A stretch of DNA of 6,102 bases from an uncultured Gemella sp. (GTDB lineage: Bacteria; Bacillota; Bacilli; Staphylococcales; Gemellaceae), in NCBI GenBank assembly GCA_945869755.1, contig CAMBPW010000058.1, forward strand, positions 1 through 6,102, in the 5' to 3' direction. Position numbers and translations under genes: made by a program. The notes beneath the pieces are model-generated. The model did not search any database, was not told where the DNA came from, and saw only the letters and a list, made by a program, of their open reading frames with translations. This document shows positions 1 through 6,102 of this stretch, in pieces (the stretch's first letter is position 1; each line of letters opens with the position of its first letter).

Positions 1-416
1 CCATCTTTCATTACTGCATTTAATGTTGCAATATTATTAGTTGTAGGTAATACTGTACCTCTAACATTTAATATTCTACTCATTACTTTTACTGCTGTTG
101 AAAAATCTCCGTGAATATCTGCCATAGCTGCTATCATTAAATTTCCAACGGGATGACCTTTTATTTCTCCTGCATCAAATCTATATTGAAACATTTTTTC
201 TAAATAAGGCTCTACATCAGAAAGTGCAGCAATAACATTTCTTATATCTCCAGGAGAAGGTATGTTCATATCACTACGAATTTTACCCGAGCTTCCTCCA
301 TCATCAGCAACAGTTACTATAGCTGTAATGTCTAATGGATATTTCTTTAAACCTCTAAGTAAAACTGAAAGACCTGTACCTCCACCAATAGTTACTACTT
401 TTATATTATTACTCAT
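1..416 (-). CDS. yvcK: YvcK/CofD-like family protein (gluconeogenesis factor), N-terminal part, cut by window edge
   Basis: About 138 codons of the N-terminal part are present; the family is usually 310-330 residues, so the C-terminal half or more lies beyond the left edge. The protein begins MSNNIKVVTIGGGTGLS. It shows the glycine-rich nucleotide-binding loop GGGTGLS (residues 11-17), VADDGGSSG (36-44), PGDIRN (55-60), HPVGNL (88-93) and NVRGTVLP (117-124), all diagnostic of YvcK in the 2-phospho-L-lactate transferase (CofD)-like fold. In Bacillus subtilis, YvcK is cytoplasmic, binds UDP-sugars, and is needed for normal shape and growth on gluconeogenic carbon sources; no enzymatic reaction is firmly established. 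The ATG at 414-416 is chosen because it gives the family N-terminus directly and has a ribosome binding site in the end of rapZ. It starts only 3 bases after the rapZ stop, so it is almost certainly co-transcribed. The family call is very safe; the physiological role is by homology. Confidence 0.95.
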   Translation of the reverse strand, partial: MSNNIKVVTIGGGTGLSVLLRGLKKYPLDITAIVTVADDGGSSGKIRSDMNIPSPGDIRNVIAALSDVEPYLEKMFQYRFDAGEIKGHPVGNLMIAAMADIHGDFSTAVKVMSRILNVRGTVLPTTNNIATLNAVMKD

Positions 417-419
417 ATT

Positions 420-1280
420 CTATCTTCCTTTATTAATATCACGATGAGAAATATAAACACTATAATTCTCATTAATAATATCATTATATAGTTTTCTAGC
501 TATACTTACAGAACGATGTTTTCCACCAGTACAACCTATTGCTATTGATACTTTATCTCGTCCTTCATATTTATATTTTTCTATCATATAAATTAATAAT
601 ACTTTTAATTTTTCATAAAATGTTTTTGTTACTTCATCAGAAAAAACATAATTAAACACTTCATCATCTAACCCTGTTTTTTCTCGTAATTCTTCTATAT
701 AAAAAGGATTAGTCAAAAATCTTACGTCTATTATATTGTCAGCATCAATAGGAACACCATATTTATAACCAAAACTTGATATTGTAATATGATATTTGTC
801 AGCTTTTTTTATCATAAAATCGTTAGATATTTTTTCTGCTAAATCTTTTGGCTTTAAATTTGACGTGTCATAAATATAGTTTGCATTAGCTTTTATATTC
901 CCCATCAATTCACGTTCTGTATTTATTCCATCTAATAAACTTTTCTCATAAGACAACGGATGGTTTTTTCTAGTTTCTTTGTAACGATTTACTAAAACTT
1001 TGTCTTCGCAATCTATATAAATAACTTTAATATTAAAGTTATCATCTCTTAAAAGTTCATTAATTAGCGTACTAAGTTCTAGCGAAAAACTTTTACTTCT
1101 AATATCTATACTTATAGCTGATTTTTTTATATCTTTTTCTATTAATAATTTTAAAAATGAATTAACTAATAGTGATGGCATATTATCTACACAAAAATAT
1201 CCGTAATCTTCAAAAACATCTAATGCTGTATTTTTACCTGCACCACTCAATCCAGTTATTATTATTAAATCTCGTTTCAT
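420..1280 (-). CDS. rapZ: RapZ/YvcJ family nucleotide-binding protein
   Basis: This 286-residue protein has the normal family length. The N-terminal P-loop NTPase-like domain starts with a Walker A region GLSGAGKNTA (residues 10-19), followed by FEDYGYFCVDNMP (23-35), a Walker B-like strand ISIDIRS (56-62) and RYKETRKNHPL (99-109). The C-terminal domain carries the hallmark GCTGGKHRS (249-257) and ends SHRDINKGR. In enterobacteria RapZ senses glucosamine-6-phosphate through its C-terminal domain and directs RNase E to the small RNA GlmZ; in Bacillus the homologue YvcJ hydrolyses GTP and has been linked to competence, without that RNA circuit being known. It acts in the cytoplasm. The residue after the Walker A lysine is Asn17 instead of the expected Ser/Thr, which may weaken Mg-nucleotide binding. 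The ATG at 1278-1280 is preceded by AAGGAG at an 8-base spacing. It lies 30 bases after polA and 3 bases before yvcK; the rapZ-yvcK pairing is a conserved Firmicute arrangement. Family assignment is certain; the ligand here is unknown. Confidence 0.96.
   Translation of the reverse strand: MKRDLIIITGLSGAGKNTALDVFEDYGYFCVDNMPSLLVNSFLKLLIEKDIKKSAISIDIRSKSFSLELSTLINELLRDDNFNIKVIYIDCEDKVLVNRYKETRKNHPLSYEKSLLDGINTERELMGNIKANANYIYDTSNLKPKDLAEKISNDFMIKKADKYHITISSFGYKYGVPIDADNIIDVRFLTNPFYIEELREKTGLDDEVFNYVFSDEVTKTFYEKLKVLLIYMIEKYKYEGRDKVSIAIGCTGGKHRSVSIARKLYNDIINENYSVYISHRDINKGR
426..430 (-). promoter_or_regulatory. yvcK ribosome binding site, inside rapZ
   Basis: On the minus strand AAGGA lies 9 bases before the yvcK ATG (414-416), within the last codons of rapZ. 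It supports that ATG as the start. Ribosomes finishing rapZ pass over the site, which suggests translational coupling; the coupling is inferred. Confidence 0.75.
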
Positions 1281-1286
1281 AACTAC

Positions 1287-1294
1287 AACTCCTT
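1287..1294 (-). promoter_or_regulatory. rapZ ribosome binding site
   Basis: The minus strand reads AAGGAGTT in the 30-base polA-rapZ gap, with AAGGAG 8 bases before the rapZ ATG. It fixes the rapZ start. The gap has no hairpin or -10 box that I can see, which supports co-transcription from polA. Confidence 0.8.
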
Positions 1295-1310
1295 ATTGTA
1301 ATTTTCTAAT

Positions 1311-3917
1311 TTATTTTGCTTCGTACCAATTTTGTCCTAAAGAAGCATCTGCTTTTAATTTTACTTTTAAGTTTGCTGAACTTTCCATTAATTCTTTCAC
1401 GATAGTTTCTAATTTTTCTGCATCATCTTTATGAACATCAAAAATTAATTCATCATGAACTTGTAATAATAATTTAGCTCTTAAATTATTATTTTTTAAA
1501 TAGTTATGTACCTTTATCATAGCTATTTTTATTATGTCTGCTGCACTTCCTTGAATTGGTGTGTTCATTGCAATTCTCGAATTTAAGTTTACTATCATTT
1601 TGTTTTTACTATTGATTTCTGGTAAATATCGTCTACGATTAAATAATGTTTCTACATATTCATTATTTTTAGCAAATTCTACAATATTGTCCATATAATT
1701 TTTAACGCCACTAAAAGTGTTTAAATATTTATCTATAAAATCTTTTGCTCTCTTTCGACTAATTCCTAAATTGTTTGAAAGTCCAAAATCAGAAATTCCA
1801 TAAACAATACCAAAATTAACTGCTTTTGCTTCTCTCCTCATTTCATCAGTTACATCTTCTAAAGAAACACGATTAACTTGGCTTGCAGTTTTCGTATGTA
1901 TATCTTCATCATTATTGAATGCTTCAATCATAACTTCATCATTTGCTATGTGAGCTAAAACTCTTAGTTCAATTTGAGAATAATCTACAGCTAAAATTAA
2001 ATTGTCTTTTGAGCTAGGAATAAATGCTTTTCTTATTTTTTTTCCTTCTTCTATTCTTACAGGTATGTTTTGCAAGTTAGGATTTATAGATGATAAACGT
2101 CCTGTTTGTGCTAATGTTTGTTCATATCTAGTATGTATTTTTCCATAACAAGTTATATCTTTTACTAATCCTTTTGCATAAGTAGAATTTAATTTTGTTA
2201 TAGTTCTGTATTCCATAATTAAAGGTATAATAATATGTTTATCTGCCAAAAATTCTAAAACTTCTATCGAAGTAGAATAACCTGTTTTTGTTTTTTTTAT
2301 CGCAGGCAATCCTAAATCTTCAAATAAAATTTCGCCTAATTGTTTAGGAGAAGCAATATTAAATTCTCTTCCTGCTAATTCGTATATTTCTTTTTCCAAA
2401 TTTTCCGTTCTAGTATCTAAATCACAACTTATTTCATCAAGAACTTCTTTACTTACTGATATACCTTCATATTCCATATCTGCCAAAACTTTTGCAGTAG
2501 GAAATTCTATATTATAATATAAATCTAATAAATTTTTCTCTTCTAAAATATCATTGAATATTGGTTTTAATTTGTAATTATAATATGCTATTTTAGAAAT
2601 ATAATCATTTAATATTGTTTCTTCTGGAATTTGCTTTTTTACACCTTTTCCGTATATTTCTTCATTTGTTTTTATGTTTTCACCTAAATATTGAAATACT
2701 ATTTTACTAAAATCATCTGCAACATTTACGTCTGCTAAATAGTTAGCTATGCGATTATCAAAAACCTTTCCGTTTATTGAAATATTATATTTTTTAGCTA
2801 TAAATATTAATTTTTTTATATCATATATATTTTTTTCTTCATCAGATTGTAAATATGTTATAACGTTCAAGTTATTAAAGAAACTATCTTCTGTAAATAT
2901 ATATGATATATTATTTTTATAAACGGCAACTCCTAAAATTTCACTATTATGATAATCTTCTGTAAAACATTCTAAATGAATACTACTATTTTTAAAATCA
3001 ATTTTTGTATTTTCATTAGCAATTACTATTTTTAAATTTATTTCTTCTTGTTGATTATTTTCTACATTTAATTTTTTTAAGAATGAAGTAAATTCTAGTT
3101 TTTCAAATAATTCTATTTTTTTATTAATATCTTCTTTGAAATTTAATTGCTCTATATTATTTTCTACTGGAACACTTGTAAATATAGTAGCTAATTCTTT
3201 ACTTATTAATGCTGATTCTTTTCCGTTTGCTAATCTTTCTTTTAATTTTGCACCACTAATATTGTCAATATTATTTAATACTTCTTCTACAGAATTATAT
3301 TCTTTCAAAAGTTTTATAGCTGTTTTTTCTCCTATTCCTTCAATTCCAGGAATGTTGTCTGATTTATCCCCCATAAGACCTTTCATATCTATAATTTGAA
3401 GTGGTGTTAAGCCGTATTTTTCATCAATAAACTTTGGAGTGTAATAGTCAATATCTGTAACTCCTCTTTTAGTATAATAAATTGTTATTTTTTCAGTTGC
3501 TAACTGAGTTAAGTCTTTATCCCCTGAAACTATTACTACTTCGTGTCCTAATTTTTCGGCTATTTTCGCATAACTTCCTATAATGTCATCAGCTTCATAA
3601 TCGTCATGTGCTTCGTATTTTATTCCATAACTATCTAACAATTCACGAATATAATCAAACTGTTCTATTAATTCATTAGGTGTTTTATCTCTAGTTCCTT
3701 TATAACCATCATAGCTTTGATGTCTAAAAGTTTTTTTACCTTTATCAAAAGCAACAAGTGCATAATCCGGTTTTACATCATCTAATAATTTGTCTAACAT
3801 TAATGTAAAACCATAGACACTATTAGTATATAGTCCTTTTTTATTTTTTAAAGGTGGCATAGCATAAAAAGCACGAAAACTTAAACTATTACCGTCTAAC
3901 AATATAATTTTTGCCAT
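1311..3917 (-). CDS. polA: DNA polymerase I (5'-3' exonuclease active; 3'-5' exonuclease domain degenerate)
   Basis: This 868-residue protein is the normal length for bacterial Pol I, which removes RNA primers, fills Okazaki gaps and repairs DNA in the cytoplasm. The N-terminal 5'-3' exonuclease (about 1-285) shows DGNSL (8-12), YKGTRDKTP (72-80), EADD (108-111), SGDKDL (131-136), GDKSDNIPG (183-191) and the helix-hairpin-helix GIGEKTA (194-200). The middle domain (about 295-460) aligns with the proofreading exonuclease but lacks its metal ligands: the exo I position reads HLECFTED instead of DxE, and the exo III region has no YxxxD. The polymerase domain has TGRLSS (605-610), motif A DYSQIELR (645-652), the O-helix residues R694, K698, F702 and Y706, and motif C VHDE (820-823). 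Phe702 is at the position that normally discriminates against dideoxynucleotides. The ATG at 3915-3917 gives the family start MAKIILLDGNSL and has a GAGGA ribosome binding site. It is the first gene of a probable polA-rapZ-yvcK operon. Polymerase and 5' nuclease should be active; lack of proofreading is inferred from the missing residues, as in Bacillus PolA. Confidence 0.98.
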   Translation of the reverse strand: MAKIILLDGNSLSFRAFYAMPPLKNKKGLYTNSVYGFTLMLDKLLDDVKPDYALVAFDKGKKTFRHQSYDGYKGTRDKTPNELIEQFDYIRELLDSYGIKYEAHDDYEADDIIGSYAKIAEKLGHEVVIVSGDKDLTQLATEKITIYYTKRGVTDIDYYTPKFIDEKYGLTPLQIIDMKGLMGDKSDNIPGIEGIGEKTAIKLLKEYNSVEEVLNNIDNISGAKLKERLANGKESALISKELATIFTSVPVENNIEQLNFKEDINKKIELFEKLEFTSFLKKLNVENNQQEEINLKIVIANENTKIDFKNSSIHLECFTEDYHNSEILGVAVYKNNISYIFTEDSFFNNLNVITYLQSDEEKNIYDIKKLIFIAKKYNISINGKVFDNRIANYLADVNVADDFSKIVFQYLGENIKTNEEIYGKGVKKQIPEETILNDYISKIAYYNYKLKPIFNDILEEKNLLDLYYNIEFPTAKVLADMEYEGISVSKEVLDEISCDLDTRTENLEKEIYELAGREFNIASPKQLGEILFEDLGLPAIKKTKTGYSTSIEVLEFLADKHIIIPLIMEYRTITKLNSTYAKGLVKDITCYGKIHTRYEQTLAQTGRLSSINPNLQNIPVRIEEGKKIRKAFIPSSKDNLILAVDYSQIELRVLAHIANDEVMIEAFNNDEDIHTKTASQVNRVSLEDVTDEMRREAKAVNFGIVYGISDFGLSNNLGISRKRAKDFIDKYLNTFSGVKNYMDNIVEFAKNNEYVETLFNRRRYLPEINSKNKMIVNLNSRIAMNTPIQGSAADIIKIAMIKVHNYLKNNNLRAKLLLQVHDELIFDVHKDDAEKLETIVKELMESSANLKVKLKADASLGQNWYEAK

Positions 3918-3923
3918 AATATA

Positions 3924-3929
3924 TCCTCA
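3924..3929 (-). promoter_or_regulatory. polA ribosome binding site
   Basis: The minus strand reads TGAGGA, with 6 bases between it and the polA ATG (3915-3917). It agrees with the start given by homology. Confidence 0.7.
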
Positions 3930-3947
3930 TTTATTTTCTTCTTATTG

Positions 3948-3976
3948 ATTATATCACAAAATTAGTCTTATGTAAT
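3948..3976 (-). promoter_or_regulatory. predicted polA operon promoter with extended -10
   Basis: On the minus strand a perfect TATAAT (3948-3953) is preceded by TG one base upstream, giving the extended -10 TGATATAAT. A fair -35, ATTACA (3971-3976, four of six matches to TTGACA), sits at the ideal 17-base spacing. Transcription would start near 3941 and leave a short leader of about 25 bases with no room for a riboswitch. It lies just downstream of the yitT terminator, so polA has its own transcription. It probably drives polA, rapZ and yvcK together. Prediction only. Confidence 0.72.
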
Positions 3977-3991
3977 CTACTAAAAACTATA

Positions 3992-4021
3992 TAAAAAACA
4001 AGCTATACATTTGTATAGCTT
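3992..4021 (-). terminator. intrinsic terminator of yitT
   Basis: A perfect 10-base inverted repeat, AAGCTATACA (4000-4009) and TGTATAGCTT (4012-4021), forms a hairpin with a 2-base loop, or 9 pairs with a 4-base loop. On the minus strand it is followed by GTTTTTTA (3999-3992), the expected U-tract. It begins 10 bases after the yitT stop codon. On the plus strand the hairpin is followed by mixed A/T without a U-run, so termination is expected only for yitT-direction transcripts. The stem has few G-C pairs, so efficiency is uncertain. Confidence 0.8.
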
Positions 4022-4031
4022 ATTAAAATAA

Positions 4032-4883
4032 TTAATGAATATTTTTTTTCTTAAAGTTTGCTCCGCTAACTTCTGCAATATTTCCTATTGATAAAAATGC
4101 GTTATCATCAATTGATGTAACAATTTCTTTTAATGTTGATTCTTCGATACGAGTTATTACACAAAATATAATTTTCAATTCGTCTCCACTATAACCACCT
4201 TCTCCATGAAAGAAAGTAACTCCTCTACCTAATTGTTTCTGAATTTCATCAGCAATTGTTCTATATTCTTTAGTAATAATCATTACAGATTTAGAGTCAT
4301 TAACACCTTCTATTACAACGTCCATTACTTTTGCTGCAATAAAATAACTTATCATAGAATATAATGCAGATTCCCAAGTAAAAACAAATCCCGCTATTAC
4401 AAAAATAACTACATTTATTGCTAATACCATCTCTCCAACAGATATAGGTAAACTCTTCGTTGCAAATATCGAGAACATTTCACTTCCGTCTAAAGTTCCA
4501 CCTAAACGAATAACTAAACCTACTCCTATACCTAAAATTATTCCACCAAATATACAAGCTAAAAACGGATCAGTTACTAACGGTGGATAAGGATGAAACA
4601 CAGCAGTCATAATAGATAAACTTATTATTCCGAATGCAGACGCTACTGCAAAGCCAGTTCCTATTTGTTTATATCCTAAATACAAAAACGGAAGATTAAA
4701 TAGGAAAATAAATACCCCGATTGGTAAACCAAGATAATGTCTTGCTATAATTGATAAACCTACAACCCCACCATCTAATATGTTATTTGGAATTAGGAAA
4801 AATTCTAATCCGGCAGCAAAAATTATAGACCCAATTAATACAAAGAAATATTTTCTAAATAAATGCTTTTTTTTAATTGCCAT
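4032..4883 (-). CDS. YitT family membrane protein with C-terminal DUF2179 domain
   Basis: This 283-residue protein has the usual length and two-part build of the YitT family. The first 190 or so residues are membrane-embedded: a basic N-terminus (KKKHLFRK) is followed by hydrophobic segments near 13-30, 37-48, 53-71, 77-95, 107-126, 150-169 and 172-190, so about six membrane spans are plausible. Conserved family stretches are FLIPNNILDGGVVGLS (29-44) and GGTLDGSEM (128-136). The C-terminal part (about 196-275) is a soluble, presumably cytoplasmic DUF2179 domain with GRGVTFFHGEGGYSG (219-233), a likely ligand-binding region. The family is very common, often in several copies, in Firmicutes; transported substrate and role are not established, and I do not assign any. 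The ATG at 4881-4883 has a perfect AGGAGG 5 bases upstream. The gene is monocistronic: its own promoter lies in the divergent intergenic region and a hairpin terminator follows. It could be one of several paralogues, so no gene symbol is given. Confidence 0.93.
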   Translation of the reverse strand: MAIKKKHLFRKYFFVLIGSIIFAAGLEFFLIPNNILDGGVVGLSIIARHYLGLPIGVFIFLFNLPFLYLGYKQIGTGFAVASAFGIISLSIMTAVFHPYPPLVTDPFLACIFGGIILGIGVGLVIRLGGTLDGSEMFSIFATKSLPISVGEMVLAINVVIFVIAGFVFTWESALYSMISYFIAAKVMDVVIEGVNDSKSVMIITKEYRTIADEIQKQLGRGVTFFHGEGGYSGDELKIIFCVITRIEESTLKEIVTSIDDNAFLSIGNIAEVSGANFKKKNIH

Positions 4884-4888
4884 TATAT

Positions 4889-4894
4889 CCTCCT
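4889..4894 (-). promoter_or_regulatory. yitT-family gene ribosome binding site (perfect AGGAGG)
   Basis: The minus strand reads AGGAGG 5 bases before the ATG at 4881-4883, a full anti-Shine-Dalgarno match that fixes the start. Confidence 0.85.
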
Positions 4895-4904
4895 AAATAA
4901 ATTT

Positions 4905-4958
4905 TTAATACATATTTTTATTTTAACATAACTTTATAAAAAATTGAATTAATACATA
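4905..4958. repeat. pair of 10-base direct repeats TTAATACATA
   Basis: Identical copies of TTAATACATA lie at 4905-4914 and 4949-4958, starts 44 bases apart, about four helical turns. One covers the predicted yitT transcription start and the other abuts its -35 box. They could be paired operator sites, but identical 10-mers also arise by chance in DNA this AT-rich. Confidence 0.4.
4920..4948 (-). promoter_or_regulatory. predicted promoter of the yitT-family gene
   Basis: On the minus strand TAAAAT (4920-4925, five of six matches) is preceded by TG one base upstream (TGTTAAAAT). A weak -35, TTCAAT (4943-4948), is 17 bases upstream. The start would be near 4913, about 30 bases before the coding region. 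The region is so AT-rich that chance matches are common, so this is a modest call. A 10-base direct repeat flanks this promoter. Confidence 0.45.
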
Positions 4959-5002
4959 CTATTAAAAAATATAATAAATAAATTTCTTTAAAATAAAAAT
5001 AA

Positions 5003-5011
5003 TGATATAAT
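5003..5011 (+). promoter_or_regulatory. predicted lactonase-gene promoter, extended -10
   Basis: TGATATAAT combines a perfect TATAAT (5006-5011) with the TGn extension, identical to the polA -10. No good -35 is found at 16-18 bases upstream (TTTCTT at 4983-4988 is the nearest), as is common for extended -10 promoters. Transcription would start near 5018, leaving a leader of about 20 bases. Confidence 0.65.
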
Positions 5012-5027
5012 GTTTAAAAAATATATT

Positions 5028-5032
5028 AGGAG
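5028..5032 (+). promoter_or_regulatory. lactonase-gene ribosome binding site
   Basis: AGGAG lies 6 bases before the ATG at 5039-5041 and supports this start. Confidence 0.8.
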
Positions 5033-5038
5033 TTTAAA

Positions 5039-6049
5039 ATGCAAAAATTTTATTTAGGTACATATACTAAAAGAAAAAGCAAAGGAATATATTCTATTGA
5101 ACTTGATACAAAAAGAAAAATTTTACAAAATTTAAAATTAGAATATGAAATAAATAGCCCAACATATATTAATATTGACAATTATAACAACATATATTCT
5201 ACTTCTAACTTAGACGATTACGGAGGAATTTCAATATGTAAAGAAAATAAGATAATTAGCTCTAAGCATTTTGAAATTGCTACTCCTTGTTATATTTCTA
5301 GTAATTATCAAGGATATATTTTAACATCAAATTATCACTCTAGTACAGTTTGTCTATATAAACAAAATAATGATGAAATAATTTTACTAGATAAAATTGA
5401 ACATTTTGGAAAAAGTATAAAAAGAGAACAAGAAAAATCTCATATTCATTTTAGCGATTTTACGCCAGACAAAAAATTTGTTATAGTTTGCGATTTAGGA
5501 GATGATAAACTACTGACATATAAAATTGAAAGTGAAAAATTAATAAAAGTTGCAGAGTATAATTGTAAAAAAGGAGCAGGTGCTAGACATATAACTTTTC
5601 ATCCTCAAAAAAACATTGCATATCTAATATGTGAATTAGAAGCAACTATAGAAGTTTTGAAGTATGATGACAATTATGAAACTTTTGAAAAAATTCAAGA
5701 AATAAAAATTATAGAAGATGATACACAAAAAAAATGGGCTAGTGCTATTCACGTATCAAAAGACGGAAAAAATATTTACGTATCAAATCGTGGTTATGAT
5801 GTTATTGTATGTTTTAAAATAAATGAAAAAGGCCTACTGACAAAAATACAAACAGCTGAAACTTTTGGTTCTGTTCCTCGTGATTTTTATTTTGACATAA
5901 GCAATAAATTTATAATAGTAGCTCATCAAGAAACAGATAATTTAACATTGTTTGAAAGAAATTTAGAAACTGGTTTAATAACTGTAATTCAAAAAGATAT
6001 ATTCGCTCCAGAAGTAATTTGTATAAAACGAGCATCAGACAATTTTTAA
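5039..6049 (+). CDS. lactonase family beta-propeller protein (possible 6-phosphogluconolactonase)
   Basis: This 336-residue protein matches the length and repeat pattern of the seven-bladed beta-propeller lactonase family (YkgB / E. coli Pgl type). The start MQKFYLGTYTKRKSKGIYSI carries the family LGTYT...SKGIY motif. Further signatures are HIHFSDFTPDKKF (135-147) with CDLGDDKLLTYKI (151-163), GAGARHITFHP (179-189), SAIHVSKDGKNIYVSNRG (235-252), SVPRDF (278-283) and VAHQETDN (294-301) followed by TGLI (311-314). There is no signal peptide, so it should be cytoplasmic. If it acts like E. coli Pgl it hydrolyses 6-phosphogluconolactone to 6-phosphogluconate in the oxidative pentose phosphate pathway; other family members may use different lactones. 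The family GPRH motif reads GARH here (Pro to Ala at 182). The gene stands alone, divergent from yitT, with its own promoter, and no pathway partner is in view. Codon use is as AT-rich as its neighbours. Family is secure; substrate is by homology only. Confidence 0.88.
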   Translation: MQKFYLGTYTKRKSKGIYSIELDTKRKILQNLKLEYEINSPTYINIDNYNNIYSTSNLDDYGGISICKENKIISSKHFEIATPCYISSNYQGYILTSNYHSSTVCLYKQNNDEIILLDKIEHFGKSIKREQEKSHIHFSDFTPDKKFVIVCDLGDDKLLTYKIESEKLIKVAEYNCKKGAGARHITFHPQKNIAYLICELEATIEVLKYDDNYETFEKIQEIKIIEDDTQKKWASAIHVSKDGKNIYVSNRGYDVIVCFKINEKGLLTKIQTAETFGSVPRDFYFDISNKFIIVAHQETDNLTLFERNLETGLITVIQKDIFAPEVICIKRASDNF

Positions 6050-6102
6050 TAAAATAATTTTTAAAAAATTCCAAAATATACTTAATAACAAGAAAAATTT
6101 AG
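6050..6102. other. AT-rich downstream flank, nothing identified
   Basis: These 53 bases after the lactonase stop codon are nearly all A and T. I see no coding frame, ribosome binding site or hairpin followed by a T-run that would qualify as a terminator. Confidence 0.6.

Noticed and set aside
262..447. Plus-strand open frame of 61 codons
   Set aside because: It lies antisense to the N-terminus of yvcK and the end of rapZ, has no convincing ribosome binding site, and its translation resembles no protein; it is a shadow of the real genes.
3136..3399. Plus-strand open frame of 87 codons
   Set aside because: It is wholly antisense to the conserved 5'-3' exonuclease part of polA and looks like a reverse-frame by-product of AT-rich coding.
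3918..4031. Riboswitch or small RNA between yitT and polA
   Set aside because: The 114 bases are accounted for by the yitT terminator, the polA promoter and a short leader; no further structured element is visible.
4867..4874. Run of eight A residues near the yitT start as a phase-variation or slippage site
   Set aside because: Runs of eight A also occur near the end of the same gene and inside the lactonase gene, so this fits the general AT-richness rather than a contingency locus.
4942..4950. Small palindrome AATTGAATT in the divergent intergenic region as an operator
   Set aside because: Only four A/T pairs around one central base; far too likely by chance in this composition.
6041..6070. 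Possible terminator after the lactonase gene (AATTTTT / AAAAAATT)
   Set aside because: The repeats are pure A/T, leave no loop in the best pairing, and are not followed by a T-run on the plus strand; chance palindromes of this kind are expected here.

Overview
The window reads as ordinary chromosomal DNA from a very AT-rich, low-GC Gram-positive bacterium of the Bacilli. The evidence is consistently AT-ending codons, strong AGGAGG-type ribosome binding sites, TGnTATAAT promoters, and proteins most like the Bacillus/Streptococcus forms of RapZ (YvcJ), YvcK, YitT and a PolA with a degenerate proofreading domain. TGG is used for tryptophan and no TGA readthrough is needed, so the standard code applies and a mycoplasma is unlikely. 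A Gemella-like organism is my best guess. It is an inference from composition and recall of protein style, not a demonstrated assignment.

Layout, left to right. Positions 1-3976 hold a minus-strand cluster, transcribed from about 3940 toward position 1: polA (DNA polymerase I), a 30-base gap, rapZ (nucleotide-binding regulator), a 3-base gap, then the N-terminal 43% or so of yvcK, which runs off the left edge. One promoter with an extended -10 lies just upstream of polA, and no terminator is visible between the genes, so they probably form one operon. Next upstream on the same strand is yitT (4032-4883), a membrane protein with a C-terminal cytosolic DUF2179 domain. It is closed by a clear intrinsic terminator at 3992-4021 that separates it from polA. 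A 155-base, extremely AT-rich divergent intergenic region (4884-5038) carries a likely promoter for each side. The only plus-strand gene is a lactonase-family seven-bladed beta-propeller protein (5039-6049), a possible 6-phosphogluconolactonase. The last 53 bases contain nothing I can identify.

The genes do not form one pathway. polA is DNA repair and replication. rapZ and yvcK are a widely conserved pair linked in other bacteria to amino-sugar/cell-envelope precursor sensing and carbon metabolism. The lactonase would act in the pentose phosphate pathway, and yitT has no firmly known substrate. I see no mobile element, CRISPR array, RNA gene or sign of recent transfer, and no convincing undescribed system. 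The points most worth a second look are the placement of rapZ-yvcK behind polA, an asparagine in the RapZ Walker A motif where Ser/Thr is expected, the vestigial PolA proofreading site, and a 10-base direct repeat flanking the predicted yitT promoter.
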